Shown: positions 43,924 to 53,839, counted from the first letter of the stretch. The stretch: 64,000 nt of DNA from Phytohabitans suffuscus (GCF_011764565.1 NZ_AP022871.1:4650320-4714319); one strand, 5' to 3'. A program made the numbers and translations. Notes: generated by a model not told the origin, from the letters alone.

Positions 43924-45788
43924 TCAGGCGGGTGAGTCGATCCGCAGGTCGAACTCGATCGACGTGCCCGAGGACGCCGGGGCGCCGGCGATGGGCATCG
44001 GGGCGCCGACCTCGTAGCCCTGGGCGAAGTCGACGCCGAAGCCGCGCAGCAGCTCGATCGTGGCGGCGTCGCGGACGTACTCGGCGGCGGTCAGCACGCC
44101 GTGTGCCTGGCACGCCTCCACGATGGAGCGTACGAGCGCCTGGTCGGTGGGGGAGTTGACGATGTCGGTGATGAAGGCGCCGTCGATCTTGACCAGGTCG
44201 ATGGGGAACGACTTCAGGTAGATGAACGAGCTGTACGCGGCGCCGAAGTCGTCGAGGGCGAGCTGGCAGCCGAGCTCGCGGATCGCGCGCGCGAAGTACA
44301 GCGCCTCGGAGCGGTTGTCGATCCGCGCGGTCTCGGTGATCTCGAACGTGATCCGGCGCGGGTCGACGTCGTGCTTGTGCAGCAGATCCTGTACGCGGCC
44401 GAGCAGCCCAGGCTCGCCGAGCGATCGCCCGGAGACGTTGATCTGGTAGTGCGGCGTGGGCGGGCCCTGCGCGATCAGCTCGAACGCGTTGTCCATCACC
44501 CACAGGTCGATCGGCAGCGTCTCGTCGACGTGCTCGGCGATGTCGAGCAGCGGCGAGGGGGCACCGGGTTGCCCGCGTCGTTGAGCGTGCGGAGCAGGAT
44601 CTCCTGCCGGGTGATCTGGTTGAGCCGCAGGTCGAGGATCGGCTGGGTGTAGAGCGTGAAGCCGTTGCCGGCCACTGCTGCCCGGACCCGGGTGCGCCAC
44701 GCCTCCTGCCGCTCGTCGGCCGGTGCGGGCCGGGGCAGTGCCTTGAGGACGGCGCCGGTCTCCTTGGCGTGCCGCCACGCCGACTCGGCGTCGATGAGCA
44801 GGTCGATGCTGCTGCTCTCGTCGTGTGCCTCGAAGCGGACCAGGCCGCCCCAGGCACCGAGGCGCAGCCCGTGCGGCCCGGCGACGAAGAGCTGGGCGCG
44901 CAGCTTTTCCACGATCGTCTGGGCCAGCGACGTGGCCGGGCGCAGCCCGATACCGGGCATGAGCACGCCGAACTCGCCCGGACCGAGAAGGCCGCAGATG
45001 TCGTTGCGGCGGGCCAGCTTCATCACGAACGTGGCCACGAGCGCGCACAGCCGGTCGGGGTCGGTGCCACCCTGCGGCTCGGTGGCGATGACCAGCAGTA
45101 CGCCGCTGCCGGCACGCCGCGCGCGGTCGATCTCGTCGCTGAACGCGGTGCGGTCGCGCGGCCCGTCTCCCGGGCCGAGGCCGTCCGACGCCTGCTCGAC
45201 GATCGCCCGGCGGCGGGCCCGCCGCTCCCGCTCCTGGCGGGCGAGCTCCAGCTCGGTGACGTCCTGCGTGGTGCCGATGAGACCGGCGGGCTCGCCGTCC
45301 GCCCCGGTGAGGACCTCGATGTAGCAGTGCACCCAGCGGGTGATCCCGCCCGGCTGCACCACGCGGCAGGTCAGCTCGGTGGCGGTCCGCCGCACCCACG
45401 CGGTGCCGGTGGCCTCGCGCACCCGGCGCGCGTCGTCGGGGTGGACCAGCCGGTAGAGGGTCTCGATGCACGGGCGGACCACTCCCGGCGCCCGCCCGAA
45501 GATCAGCGACATCTCGTCGGACCAGGTGACCTCGTTCGTGGCCGCGTCCCAGCGCACCGTGCCGAGCTTCGCCAGCTGCGCCGCCCGCGTGATCCTGGGT
45601 ATCTCGCCGGTGTCGCCGTTCAGCGGGTCGCGCGGGTCGACGTCGCCCACCAGGTCGCGGCCGTCGGCCTTGGCCCGCGCGTACTGCTGCTGGACCCAGC
45701 GGGTGTTGCGGCTGGCGCTCGCCCGCTCGAAGACCGTGGGCTTGTGGCTGGCGGCCAGGGCGAGGATGTCGTCGAGATCCACCGTCAC
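43924..45788 (-). CDS. PAS-GGDEF-EAL protein, frameshifted
   Basis: Cyclic-di-GMP-type signalling protein of about 621 residues. A PAS domain (about 70-150; EMSLIFGRAPG, LVHPDDARRV) is followed by a GGDEF domain whose active site reads GPGEF. The EAL domain is QEILLRT (in place of EALLR), INVSGRSLGE, FEITETARID, LALDDFGAAYSSF, and VKIDGAFI. The altered GGDEF and EAL motifs suggest weak or no catalysis and possibly nucleotide binding. The frame changes at the GGGGG run 44557-44561. The GTG at 45788 overlaps the upstream sigma-factor stop (GTGA). Confidence 0.85.
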
Positions 45789-46342
45789 CGCCCTCGCGCG
45801 GGGGTGCCGAAGCCCGCGTCCCCGGCGAACTCCTTGAGACGGCGGCGGACCGTCGACTTGTACGACCGCACGGTGTTGTCGGCCATGCCGAGGATCCGGG
45901 CGATCTCCGGGTCGGTCCAGCCCTCGATGGCGAGCGCGAAGACGGCCGCCTGGCGCTCGGGCAGGCGCCGCAGGCACCCGAGCAGCCATTCCTGCGCCTC
46001 GCGCGAGTCGGCCGGCGGTGCGACGAGGCGGTCGCTCGGCACCTCGTCGAGCGTCGCCGTCGCCTCCCGGCGCTGCCGGGCCTGCTCGTTCATGAGCTTG
46101 TAGCGGGCCGTCTTGTAGACCCAGGCCAGCGGCTTCTCGTAGCCGCTGATCTCTTCCCACTTGTCCCGGGCCGTGATGAGCGTTTCCTGCACGGCCTCCT
46201 GGACCAGCTCGCGGTCGCCGCACTGGCTCCGGAGGAACCGCTCGACCGCCACTATGTTTTCGCGACAGAAGTCCTCAAACGAGGCATCCAGCTCGGCCAG
46301 CCGCCGTTCGGCGGCGGTCATGCTGGGCTCGACTACGGTCAC
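45785..46342 (-). CDS. ECF-like RNA polymerase sigma factor
   Basis: A 185-residue sigma-70 family factor. Region 2 is seen as CGDRELVQEAVQETLI and KPLAWVYKTARYKLMNE. Region 4 is seen as LPERQAAVFALAIEGWT and MADNTVRSYKSTVRRRL. Start is GTG 46342; an ATG at 46321 is an alternative. No anti-sigma gene with a membrane anchor follows. Instead its stop overlaps the start of the PAS-GGDEF-EAL gene, suggesting this signalling protein controls it or is co-induced. Confidence 0.85.
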   Translation of the reverse strand: MTVVEPSMTAAERRLAELDASFEDFCRENIVAVERFLRSQCGDRELVQEAVQETLITARDKWEEISGYEKPLAWVYKTARYKLMNEQARQRREATATLDEVPSDRLVAPPADSREAQEWLLGCLRRLPERQAAVFALAIEGWTDPEIARILGMADNTVRSYKSTVRRRLKEFAGDAGFGTPARGR

Positions 46343-46731
46343 GCCGCTTCCACCTCACCGGCTCCGCGCGCTGACACGGTCGTTCCCCCAACCGTCGAAA
46401 GATTGATCATCATTCGCTCCCCGCATCATGGTCCCGCATATCACTGTCGGTAGGAGTTGGTTGAGAGGTGCGTTGAGCGGCACACGTTCCCGGCTTGATC
46501 GGTGGTCATGTCATCTACCAGCCCTCCTTAGTTCGATCGGCCAAACTAGACAGACCGAACGGCGGATTGGTGTGGACTCGGGTCGTGTATTACGGAACGT
46601 AGCCGTGAGTGCACGCTTGGTCCTATGTGGTCAAACGCCTGGGTTGGACCGCCCGCAGGCGTCAAAATTTTTTCGCTCGCTCTTGACGTGATGGCGTAGT
46701 CAATCGTAATTTTCTTCATCATCAAGCAACG
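46343..46731. other. Intergenic region with divergent promoters
   Basis: About 390 bases between the sigma-factor start and the RpiR start. It holds no gene. It is distinctly AT-richer near 46660-46725. Two small inverted pairs are visible: TAGTT and AACTA at 46529-46548, and the 16-base arms listed at 46705. Confidence 0.6.
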
Positions 46732-46746
46732 ATGAAAGGAATTACG
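46705..46746. promoter_or_regulatory. Inverted repeat overlapping the RpiR start codon
   Basis: Arms 46705-46720 (CGTAATTTTCTTCATC) and 46731-46746 match at 13 of 16 positions when one is inverted. The ATG of the regulator is inside the right arm. A self-repression site is inferred. Confidence 0.45.
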
Positions 46747-47651
46747 GTGGCGGTGCAGACCCAGGGCGTCATCGGCCGGCTCCGGATGGAGCTGTCCACG
46801 CTCCCCGACGCGCTCCAGCGGGTGGCGGAGCAGATCCTGGACGACCCGGCCGAGGCGGCGCAGGCGTCCATCGTGGACCTCGCCGAGCGGGCGGGCACCT
46901 CCACCGCCACGATCACGCGGTTCTGCCGGGTCCTGGGCTTCCGGGGTACGCGGCGCTCCGGGTCGCGCTCGCCGCCGAGATCGGGCGCCAGGAGCAGGCC
47001 CGCTGGGTCACCGACATCGACCGCGAGATCGAGCCGGGCGACCCGCTCGACCGCGTGCTCGGCGTCATCGCCGGCGCCGACTCCCGGGCCATCCAGGAGA
47101 CCGCCGCCGGCCTCGACCTCGACAAGGTCGCGCGGGTCGCCGACGCGATCGCGACCGCCGGCCGGGTCGAGCTCTTCGGGCTCGGCAGCAGCGGCACCGC
47201 GGCCCGCGAGATGGCGTTCCGGCTGGAGCGGATCCGCATCCCGGTCTGGTACCGGGAGGACGCGCACAAGGCGCTCACCAACGCGGCCCTGCTCGGCCCC
47301 GGCGACGTCGCGATCGCCCTCTCCCACGGCGGGCGCACCCGCGAGGTGATCGAGATGCTCGCCGAGGCGGCCTCGCAGGGCGCGCTGACCGTGGCGGTCA
47401 CCTCGTTCGAGCGGTCCCCGCTGGGCGAGACGGCCGACATCACGCTGACCACGGCCGTGCACGAGACGACGTTCCGGGTCGCCGCGCTCTCCGCGCTGCA
47501 CTCCCAACTCGTCGCGCTCGACCTGATCTACGTCGCGGTGGCCCAGCGCACCTACGAGCGCACCACCGAGGCGTTCGAGGTGACCGCGCGTGCCGTGGAG
47601 GCGCACCGGCTGCGTGACCAACCCGCCGCGCGCCGGCGCCGCGACAAGTAA
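46732..47651 (+). CDS. MurR/RpiR-family transcriptional regulator, frameshifted
   Basis: Regulator of about 306 residues. The N-terminal HTH_6 domain reads RVAEQILDDPAEAAQASI and AGTSTATITRFCRVLGF. It is followed by a SIS domain that binds a sugar phosphate (ELFGLGSSGTAAREMAF, ALSHGGRTREVIEM, AVTSFERSPLGETAD). The frame changes at GGGG 46943-46946, where the family continues with YAALRVALAAEI. One added base restores it. It heads the amino-sugar cluster and probably controls it in response to an amino-sugar phosphate. Confidence 0.87.
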
Positions 47652-47734
47652 CGCCCGCTGATGGCTGCGGCCAGCACCGCATGCCTTCACCGGGCCTGAT
47701 GGTTCGCTCGCAAGCTCGCTCACCAGGGGGACGG

Positions 47735-48469
47735 ATGACCGCGCAGGCGTATCTCTCGATGATCAGCGAGCTGGTCGCCAAGGTGGGCACCAGCCAGGCC
47801 GACGGCGTCAAGCGCGCCGCGAGCCTCGTCGCCACCGCCCTGGACCGCGGGGGAGTCGTGCAGGCGTTCGGCTCGGGCCACTCCGAGGCACTGGCCATGG
47901 AGATCGCCGGCCGGGCCGGTGGGCTCGTACCGACCAACCGGATCGCGCTGCGCGACATCGTGCTCTACGGCGGGCGGCCGCGGGCGGTGCTGGAGGACCC
48001 CGGCCTCGAGCGCGATCCCGCCGTCGCCCGGCAGCTCTACGACCTGGCCCCGGTCGACCCGCGGGACGTCTTCGTGATCGCCTCCAACTCCGGCGTCAAC
48101 GGCGTCGTGGTCGCCCTGGCGCTGCTGGTCAAGGAGCGTGGGCACGACCTGGTCGCGGTGACCTCGCTGGAGCACAGCGGGCGCGTCACGCCGCTGCACC
48201 CCTCCGGCAGGCGGCTGTGCGACATCGCCGACGTCGTGCTCGACAACGGCGCGCCGTACGGCGACGTGGCCCTGCCCGGCCAGGTCGGCGCGGTCTCCTC
48301 GGTGACCGCCGCGGTGCTGGCCCAGATGGTCGTCGCCGAGGTGGTCGCCCGGCTGGTCGAGGCGGGACGGACCCCGCCCATCTACCTGTCCGCCAACATC
48401 CCCGGCGGGCACGAGCACAACCAGCTTCTCGAAGCGCGGTACGCCGGCCGTATCCGGCGCACCGCCTAA
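47735..48469 (+). CDS. SIS-domain sugar isomerase family protein
   Basis: A 244-residue single SIS domain protein (SIS_2 / UPF0309-like). Seen are VVQAFGSGHSEALAMEIAGR, VIASNSGVNGVVVALAL, AVTSLEHSGRVTPLHPSG, and LSANIPGGHEHNQLLEARY. ATG 47735 follows AGGGGG. The family binds sugar phosphates, and its place before an ngcEFG-like transporter suggests amino-sugar metabolism. It is shorter than the two-domain SIS enzyme at 17.1 kb. The exact reaction is unknown. Confidence 0.82.
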   Translation: MTAQAYLSMISELVAKVGTSQADGVKRAASLVATALDRGGVVQAFGSGHSEALAMEIAGRAGGLVPTNRIALRDIVLYGGRPRAVLEDPGLERDPAVARQLYDLAPVDPRDVFVIASNSGVNGVVVALALLVKERGHDLVAVTSLEHSGRVTPLHPSGRRLCDIADVVLDNGAPYGDVALPGQVGAVSSVTAAVLAQMVVAEVVARLVEAGRTPPIYLSANIPGGHEHNQLLEARYAGRIRRTA

Positions 48470-48491
48470 CCCTCCGAAGGGTAGGCATACC

Positions 48492-49880
48492 GTGCATACA
48501 CATCCCACCAGACGCACACTCCTGCTCGGCGCGGTCGCGGCGACGGCGCTCGGCGCCTGCGCCACCAGCGGTGCGGACGACGACAGCGAAGCCGCCAAGG
48601 GCGAGACCACCGCGGACAACCCCTTCGGCGCACCGGCGGACGCCCCGCTGGAGGTGGTCGTCTTCAAGGGCGGCTACGGCGACCAGTACGCCGTCGAGGC
48701 GGGCACCCTCTACAAGCCGCGGTTTCCGAAGGCCGACGTGGACCACAAGGGCATCCAGCGGGTCGGCGAGGTGCTCCAGCCCCGGTTCATCTCCGACGAC
48801 CCGCCGGACGTGGTGGACAACAGCGGCGCCGGCCGGCTCGACCTCGTGACCCTCGTGTCGTCGGGCAAGCTCACCGACCTCACCGAGCTGCTCGACGCGC
48901 CGAGCCTCGACGACCCGTCGAAGAAGGTCCGCGACACGCTGATGCCGGGCGTGGTCGAGGACGGCACGTTCGACGGCAAGGTGTTCGTGCTCAACTACTC
49001 GTCCGTCCTCTGGGGAATCTGGTACTCCAGGTCGCTGTTCGCCAGGAACGGCTGGACGTACCCGACGACCTGGGCCGAGATGCTCACGCTCGGCGACGAG
49101 ATCAAGAAGACCGGCGTCGCGCCCTGGACGTGGCAGGGCAAGTTCCCCGAGTACATGAACGACCCGCTGGTCTCGCTCGCGGCCAAGGCCGGTGGCCACG
49201 AGCTGGTCAGGTCGGTGGACAACCTGGAGCCCGGCGTCTGGCGGAGCCCCTCGATGCTGGCCGCCGCCGGCGCGATCCACCAGCTCGCCGTGCGGGGGCA
49301 CATCATGCCCGGCTCCGAGGCGCTCTCGCACACCGAGGCGCAGAACGCGTGGAGCAAGGGGCAGGCCGCGTTCATCCCCTGCGGCTCCTGGCTGGAGGGC
49401 GAGCAGCAGCAGGTCACCCCGGCCGGATTCGACATGGTGCTCGGCACGGTCCCGGCGCTGACCGGCGCCGACAAGCTGCCCGCCGGCGCGGTGATGGCCG
49501 CGAGCAGCGAGTCGTTCCTGGTACCCGCCAAGGCCGGCAACGCCCGCGGCGGCCTGGAGTACCTGCGGATCCTCTTCTCCCGGAAGGTGGCCCGCGGCTT
49601 CGCGCAGAACTCCAGGGCGCTGCCGGTCGTCACCGGCGCCACCGACGGGCTGACGCTCACCAGCGGCCTCGCATCCACGGCACAGACCGCCGAGGCGGCC
49701 GGCGCCAGCATGTTCGGCTACCGCTTCCGCACCTGGTACCCGCCGCTGGCCAAGGCGCTCGACGACGCCACGGGCGAGCTGCTCACCAAGCGGACCACGC
49801 CGGAGAAGTGGGCGGAGCGGGTGCAGAAGGCGGCCGACGCCGTCGCCGCCGACTCCTCGGTCACCAAGCAAAAGCGCTGA
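48492..49880 (+). CDS. ngcE: NgcE-like carbohydrate ABC transporter substrate-binding protein
   Basis: Extracellular solute-binding protein of 462 residues. The N-terminal signal contains RRTLLLGAVAATALGAC (twin-arginine-like with a lipobox, ALGAC). The mature part resembles NgcE, which binds N-acetylglucosamine and N,N'-diacetylchitobiose: VVVFKGGYGDQYAVEAG, VWGIWYSRSLFA-like (here LWGIWYSRSLFA), AWSKGQAAFIPCGSWLEGE. Start is GTG 48492. It lies 11 bases before the first permease. Sugar specificity is by family resemblance. Confidence 0.85.
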   Translation: MHTHPTRRTLLLGAVAATALGACATSGADDDSEAAKGETTADNPFGAPADAPLEVVVFKGGYGDQYAVEAGTLYKPRFPKADVDHKGIQRVGEVLQPRFISDDPPDVVDNSGAGRLDLVTLVSSGKLTDLTELLDAPSLDDPSKKVRDTLMPGVVEDGTFDGKVFVLNYSSVLWGIWYSRSLFARNGWTYPTTWAEMLTLGDEIKKTGVAPWTWQGKFPEYMNDPLVSLAAKAGGHELVRSVDNLEPGVWRSPSMLAAAGAIHQLAVRGHIMPGSEALSHTEAQNAWSKGQAAFIPCGSWLEGEQQQVTPAGFDMVLGTVPALTGADKLPAGAVMAASSESFLVPAKAGNARGGLEYLRILFSRKVARGFAQNSRALPVVTGATDGLTLTSGLASTAQTAEAAGASMFGYRFRTWYPPLAKALDDATGELLTKRTTPEKWAERVQKAADAVAADSSVTKQKR

Positions 49881-49890
49881 GCGCGGGAGG

Positions 49891-50781
49891 GTGACCATGC
49901 GGCACGGCCGGTACCGGTTTCTGGCCGGGGCGATGCTCCCGCCCCTGCTGCTGTACGCCGTCTTCGTCGTGTCGCCGTACGCGCAGGCGTTCTACCTGGC
50001 CTTCACCGACTTCAACGGCGTCTCCAGCGACGTGCGCCTCGTCGGCCTGGACAACTTCACCCGGCTGTGGAGCGACCCGCTGTTCCTGGCGGCGCTGCGC
50101 CACAACGGCCTGATGCTCGTGGTCGTACCGCTGGTCACCATCGCGCTCGCCCTCTTCTTCGCCGCGTCCACCCGGGGCAGCCGCCTGCTGCGGGCGTACC
50201 GGGTGCTGTACTTCTTCCCCCAGCTGCTCTCCGTCGCCATCATCGCCGTCCTGTGGCAGTTCGTGTACACCCCCAACAGCGGGCTGCTCAACGGCCTTCT
50301 CGACGCGATCGGCCTGTCCACACTGGAGCGTTCGTGGCTGGCCGAGCCACGCCTCGCGCTCTGGTGCGTGATGGCCGCGCTGATCTGGTCGGCGGTCGGC
50401 TTCTACGTCGTGCTCTTCGCGGCGGCGATCGAGTCGATCCCGGCCGACATCACCGAGGCGGCGCTGATCGACGGTGCCGGGCCGGTCACCCTCTTCCGGC
50501 GGATCACGCTCCCGCTGGTGTGGGACAGCGTGCAGGTCGCCTTCGTCTACCTGGGAATCGTCGCGCTCGACGGCTTCGCCCTCGTACAGATCATGACGGT
50601 GGGGCCGGGCGGGCCGGACAACAGCACCGAGGTGATGGGGCTCTCGCTCTACCGCAACGCGTTCACCTACGGCCGGTACGGCTACGCGTCCGCGATGGGC
50701 GTCGCGCTCTTCTTCCTCACCCTGACCCTGGTCCTGCTGATGCTCCGGGTGACGAGGCGCGAGCGGGTGGAGATGGCATGA
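49891..50781 (+). CDS. ngcF: NgcF-like sugar ABC transporter permease
   Basis: A 296-residue permease with six helices. The EAA loop, which contacts the ATPase, reads DITEAALIDGAGPVTLFRR. Other landmarks are FLAGAMLPPLLLYAVFVV, FFPQLLSVAIIAVLWQF, and VQIMTVGPGGPDNSTEV. It starts at GTG 49891 and ends overlapping the next permease. The ATPase is not in the cluster; a shared MsiK-type ATPase elsewhere is usual in actinobacteria. Confidence 0.9.
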   Translation: MTMRHGRYRFLAGAMLPPLLLYAVFVVSPYAQAFYLAFTDFNGVSSDVRLVGLDNFTRLWSDPLFLAALRHNGLMLVVVPLVTIALALFFAASTRGSRLLRAYRVLYFFPQLLSVAIIAVLWQFVYTPNSGLLNGLLDAIGLSTLERSWLAEPRLALWCVMAALIWSAVGFYVVLFAAAIESIPADITEAALIDGAGPVTLFRRITLPLVWDSVQVAFVYLGIVALDGFALVQIMTVGPGGPDNSTEVMGLSLYRNAFTYGRYGYASAMGVALFFLTLTLVLLMLRVTRRERVEMA

Positions 50782-51595
50782 GGACAGGCCGTCTCGTACA
50801 CGTGGTGCTGCTCGTCTGGGCGCTGCTCGTCACGCTCCCCTGCTGTGGGCGGTCGTCTCCTCGCTCAAGACCGACGCGGAGATCTTCGACAGCCCGTGGT
50901 CGCTGCCGGCCACGCCCCGCTTCGACAACTGGGCCCGCGCCTGGGCCGAGGCGTCGATCGGGCGCTACCTGCTCAACACCGTCGTGGTGGTCGGCGGGGC
51001 GCTCATGCTCACCATGCTCTTCGGCGCGCTCATCGCCTACTGCCTGGCCCGCTATCCTTTTCCGGGCAACCGGATCGTCTACTACACGCTGGTCGCCGGG
51101 ATGCTCTTTCCCGTCTTCCTGGCGCTCGTGCCGCTCTTCTTCGTGGTCGACCAGCTGGGCCTGCTCGGCACCTACCACGGGCTGATCCTCGTGTACGCCG
51201 CGTACGCCCTGCCGTTCACCGTCTTCTTCCTGCACGCCTTCTTCCGTACCCTGCCGACCGCCGTCGCGGAGGCCGCGTTCATCGACGGGTGCTCGCACAC
51301 GGCGGTCTTCTTCCGCATCATGCTGCCGATGGCCCGCCCCGGCCTGGTCAGCGTGGGCATCTTCAACTTCCTCGGCCTCTGGAACCAATATTTGCTCCCA
51401 CTCGTGCTGAATCCGGATCCGGACCGGTACGTCCTGGCTCAAGGGCTGGCCTCGCTCGCCGTCAGCCAGGGCTATAGCAGCGACTGGAGCGGCCTGTTCG
51501 CGGGACTCGTCATCGCGATCCTGCCCGTCCTGGTCGCGTACATCCTGTTCCAGCGCCAGATCCGCGACGGCCTGACCGCCGGCGCGGTGAAGTGA
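50778..51595 (+). CDS. ngcG: NgcG-like sugar ABC transporter permease, frameshifted
   Basis: Second permease of the pair, about 272 residues. It reads MRTGRLVHVVLLVWALLVT from ATG 50778. After a frame change at CCCC 50837-50840 it continues LLWAVVSSLKTDAEIFDS. The EAA loop is AVAEAAFIDGCSHTAVFFR, preceded by YALPFTVFFLHAFFRT. One added base gives the expected length. The ATG overlaps the end of the first permease (ATGA). Confidence 0.88.
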
Positions 51596-51614
51596 CTCCA
51601 GAAAGGAGCACGCC

Positions 51615-52820
51615 GTGAAACGCCTTTCCGCCGCTCTGGCCGCGACCGCCGCGGCCCTCGCCAGTGGCACCGCCGCCGCTGTGGTCTTCACGACCGGCAC
51701 CGCCGCTTCGGCCCTCGCACCCTGCCAGGTGCTCTTCGACGACTTCAGCTACAGCGGCCCGGCTGACTCACTGATCAGTCAGCGGGGCTGGACGGTGCGG
51801 ACCAACTCGGGCGGCCCGGGTGTGCCCGGCGCCTCCTGGCCCGCATCCAACGTCTCTTTCCCCACCGTGGACGGAGCGAAGTCGCTCCAGCTCCAGGCGG
51901 CCACCGACGGTACGGCGGGCGGCACCAGCCAGTCCGAGTTCTTCCACCAGCGCAAGTTCTTCGAGGGCACGTACGCGGCCCGGGTCAAGTTCGCCGACGC
52001 GCCGGTCAGCGGCAACGACGGCGACCACCTGGTGGAGACGTTCTTCACCATCACCCCGCTCGACGCGCCCATGGACCCCGACTACGGCGAGATCGACTTC
52101 GAGTACCTGCCCAACGGCGGGTGGGGCGAGCAGGGTCCGATCTTCTACCAGACCACGTGGGAGACCTACCGCCCCGAGCCGTGGGAGGCGGTGAACACGC
52201 ACACCGCGCAGCGGCAGAGCTTCGCCGGCTGGCACGACCTGATGTTCACGGTCTCCGGCGGCCACGTGAAGTACTACGTGGACGGTGCGCTCGTCGCCGA
52301 CCACAGCGGCATCTACTACCCCGAGACCCCCATGTCGATCAACTTCAACCTGTGGTTCATCGACACGGCGGCGCACTCGGGCGGCATGTCCACCTACCGC
52401 CAGCAGGTCGACTACCTCTACCACACCGTGAACGAGGCGCTCACCCCCGCCGAGACGGCGGCGCGGGTGGCCGCCTTCCGCTCGGCCGGCACCACGCACA
52501 CCGACACGGTCGGCACCGGCGGCACCTGCCCCACGCCGTCCGTCTCGCCGACCGTCTCCCCGTCGGTGTCACCCTCGGTGTCGCCGTCCGTCTCGCCGTC
52601 GGTGTCACCCACCGGCGGGACCGGCTGCGCCTCCGCTCCACTGTGGAACATCAACGCCGTCTACCAGGGAGGCAACCAGGTCCGCCACCAGCGCAGCGCC
52701 AACGGCGTGCCCGGCGGCCCGCCCTCCGGCGACGGCGTGCACCTGTGGCGGGCCCGCTGGTGGACGCAGGGCAGCGAGCCTGGCTGGACCCAGCAGTGGG
52801 AAGACCTCGGGCGCTGCTGA
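51615..52820 (+). CDS. Secreted GH16 glycosidase with C-terminal chitin-binding domain
   Basis: Exported enzyme of 401 residues. A signal peptide (ending near AAVVFTTGTAASALA) precedes a GH16-type catalytic domain (about 40-300) with the active-site GEIDFEYLPNG (ExDxE). A VSPSVSPSV linker of degenerate 12-base repeats follows. The C-terminal CBM5/12-like domain reads LWNINAVYQGGNQV and HLWRARWWTQGSEPGW. GH16 usually cleaves beta-glucans, agars or keratan; the chitin-type module and the GlcNAc transporter next door hint at a chitin- or fungal-wall-derived substrate. It starts 20 bases after the permease. Confidence 0.85.
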   Translation: MKRLSAALAATAAALASGTAAAVVFTTGTAASALAPCQVLFDDFSYSGPADSLISQRGWTVRTNSGGPGVPGASWPASNVSFPTVDGAKSLQLQAATDGTAGGTSQSEFFHQRKFFEGTYAARVKFADAPVSGNDGDHLVETFFTITPLDAPMDPDYGEIDFEYLPNGGWGEQGPIFYQTTWETYRPEPWEAVNTHTAQRQSFAGWHDLMFTVSGGHVKYYVDGALVADHSGIYYPETPMSINFNLWFIDTAAHSGGMSTYRQQVDYLYHTVNEALTPAETAARVAAFRSAGTTHTDTVGTGGTCPTPSVSPTVSPSVSPSVSPSVSPSVSPTGGTGCASAPLWNINAVYQGGNQVRHQRSANGVPGGPPSGDGVHLWRARWWTQGSEPGWTQQWEDLGRC

Positions 52821-52827
52821 CCCGTAC

Positions 52828-53730
52828 ATGACCCTCGTCCTCGGCATCGACATCGGTGGCACCGCGACCCGTGCGGTCGTCACCACACTCGGCGGCACCC
52901 GTGCCGGCTACGGCCGCGCGGGTGCCGCCAACCCCGTCACCGTCCCGGCCGCCGAAGCGGCGGCCAACCTGACCGCCGCCCTCACCGCCGCGCTGTCCAC
53001 CGTGGACGTCGCGCGGATCCGGGCGGCGGTCGCCGGCGCCGCGGGGGCCTCCCGGCCCGCCGTGCTCCAGGCCGCGTTCGACGCCCTGGGTGTGCGGTGC
53101 CCTCTCCTCGTGGTCGGCGACGCGGTGGTCGCGTTCGCGGCGGGCACCGGCGAGCCGGCCGGCAGCGTGCTGATCGCGGGCACCGGCGCGGTGGCCGCCG
53201 AGATCCGTGACCGCCGCATCGTGCGTACGGCAGACGGCCTCGGCTGGCTCCTCGGTGACCTGGGCTCGGGTTTCTGGATCGGCCGCGCCGCCGCGACCGC
53301 GACCGCCCGCGCCCTCTACCGCGGCGACCCGCCCGGCCCGCTCGTCGAACGGGTCACCGCCGCGGTCGGTGAGACCACCGCCGACCCGTTCGTGGTCGCG
53401 GTGCACGCCCGGCCACCCCGCGAGCTCGCCGCACTCACCCCGCTCGTCGCCGGGGCCGCCGCGGACGGCGACGCGCTCGCGCTGTCCATCATGGACGAGG
53501 CCGCGACGCACCTGTGCCGGACGCTCGCCGAGGTCCGCGAGCCGGGCGACTGGAGCCCGATCGTCCTGTCCGGCGGCGTGCTCCGGCACTGCCCACCGTT
53601 GCGCGCCTCGGTGCACGGTTGGCTCGCGACGGCCTGGCCCGACGCGCCGGTGTGCGCCGCCGGGCCAGGCGAGGAGGGAGCCGCCAGGCTGGCCGCCCGC
53701 ATCCTCGGTCAGCCGTCGTCGACCTGCTGA
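52828..53730 (+). CDS. N-acetylglucosamine kinase-like protein (BadF/BadG family)
   Basis: A 300-residue ASKHA-fold kinase. The phosphate-1 loop is VLGIDIGGTATRAVV. The second is VLIAGTGAVAAEI, and the adenosine loop IVLSGGVLRHC. GLGWLLGDLGSGFWIG is typical of the BadF/GlcNAc-kinase branch. It would phosphorylate imported amino sugar to give the sugar-6-phosphate that the SIS proteins use. It starts 7 bases after the GH16 stop codon. Confidence 0.85.
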   Translation: MTLVLGIDIGGTATRAVVTTLGGTRAGYGRAGAANPVTVPAAEAAANLTAALTAALSTVDVARIRAAVAGAAGASRPAVLQAAFDALGVRCPLLVVGDAVVAFAAGTGEPAGSVLIAGTGAVAAEIRDRRIVRTADGLGWLLGDLGSGFWIGRAAATATARALYRGDPPGPLVERVTAAVGETTADPFVVAVHARPPRELAALTPLVAGAAADGDALALSIMDEAATHLCRTLAEVREPGDWSPIVLSGGVLRHCPPLRASVHGWLATAWPDAPVCAAGPGEEGAARLAARILGQPSSTC

Positions 53731-53839
53731 AGGACGACGGCGTCCGGTATGCCTTGTCATCCCGCCCATCCAGGCTTTGAACCGCTGGGGCCGGGTGCCC
53801 GTACCAAGGGCCACAGCCAACAGAAAGGTTTATTTCCTG

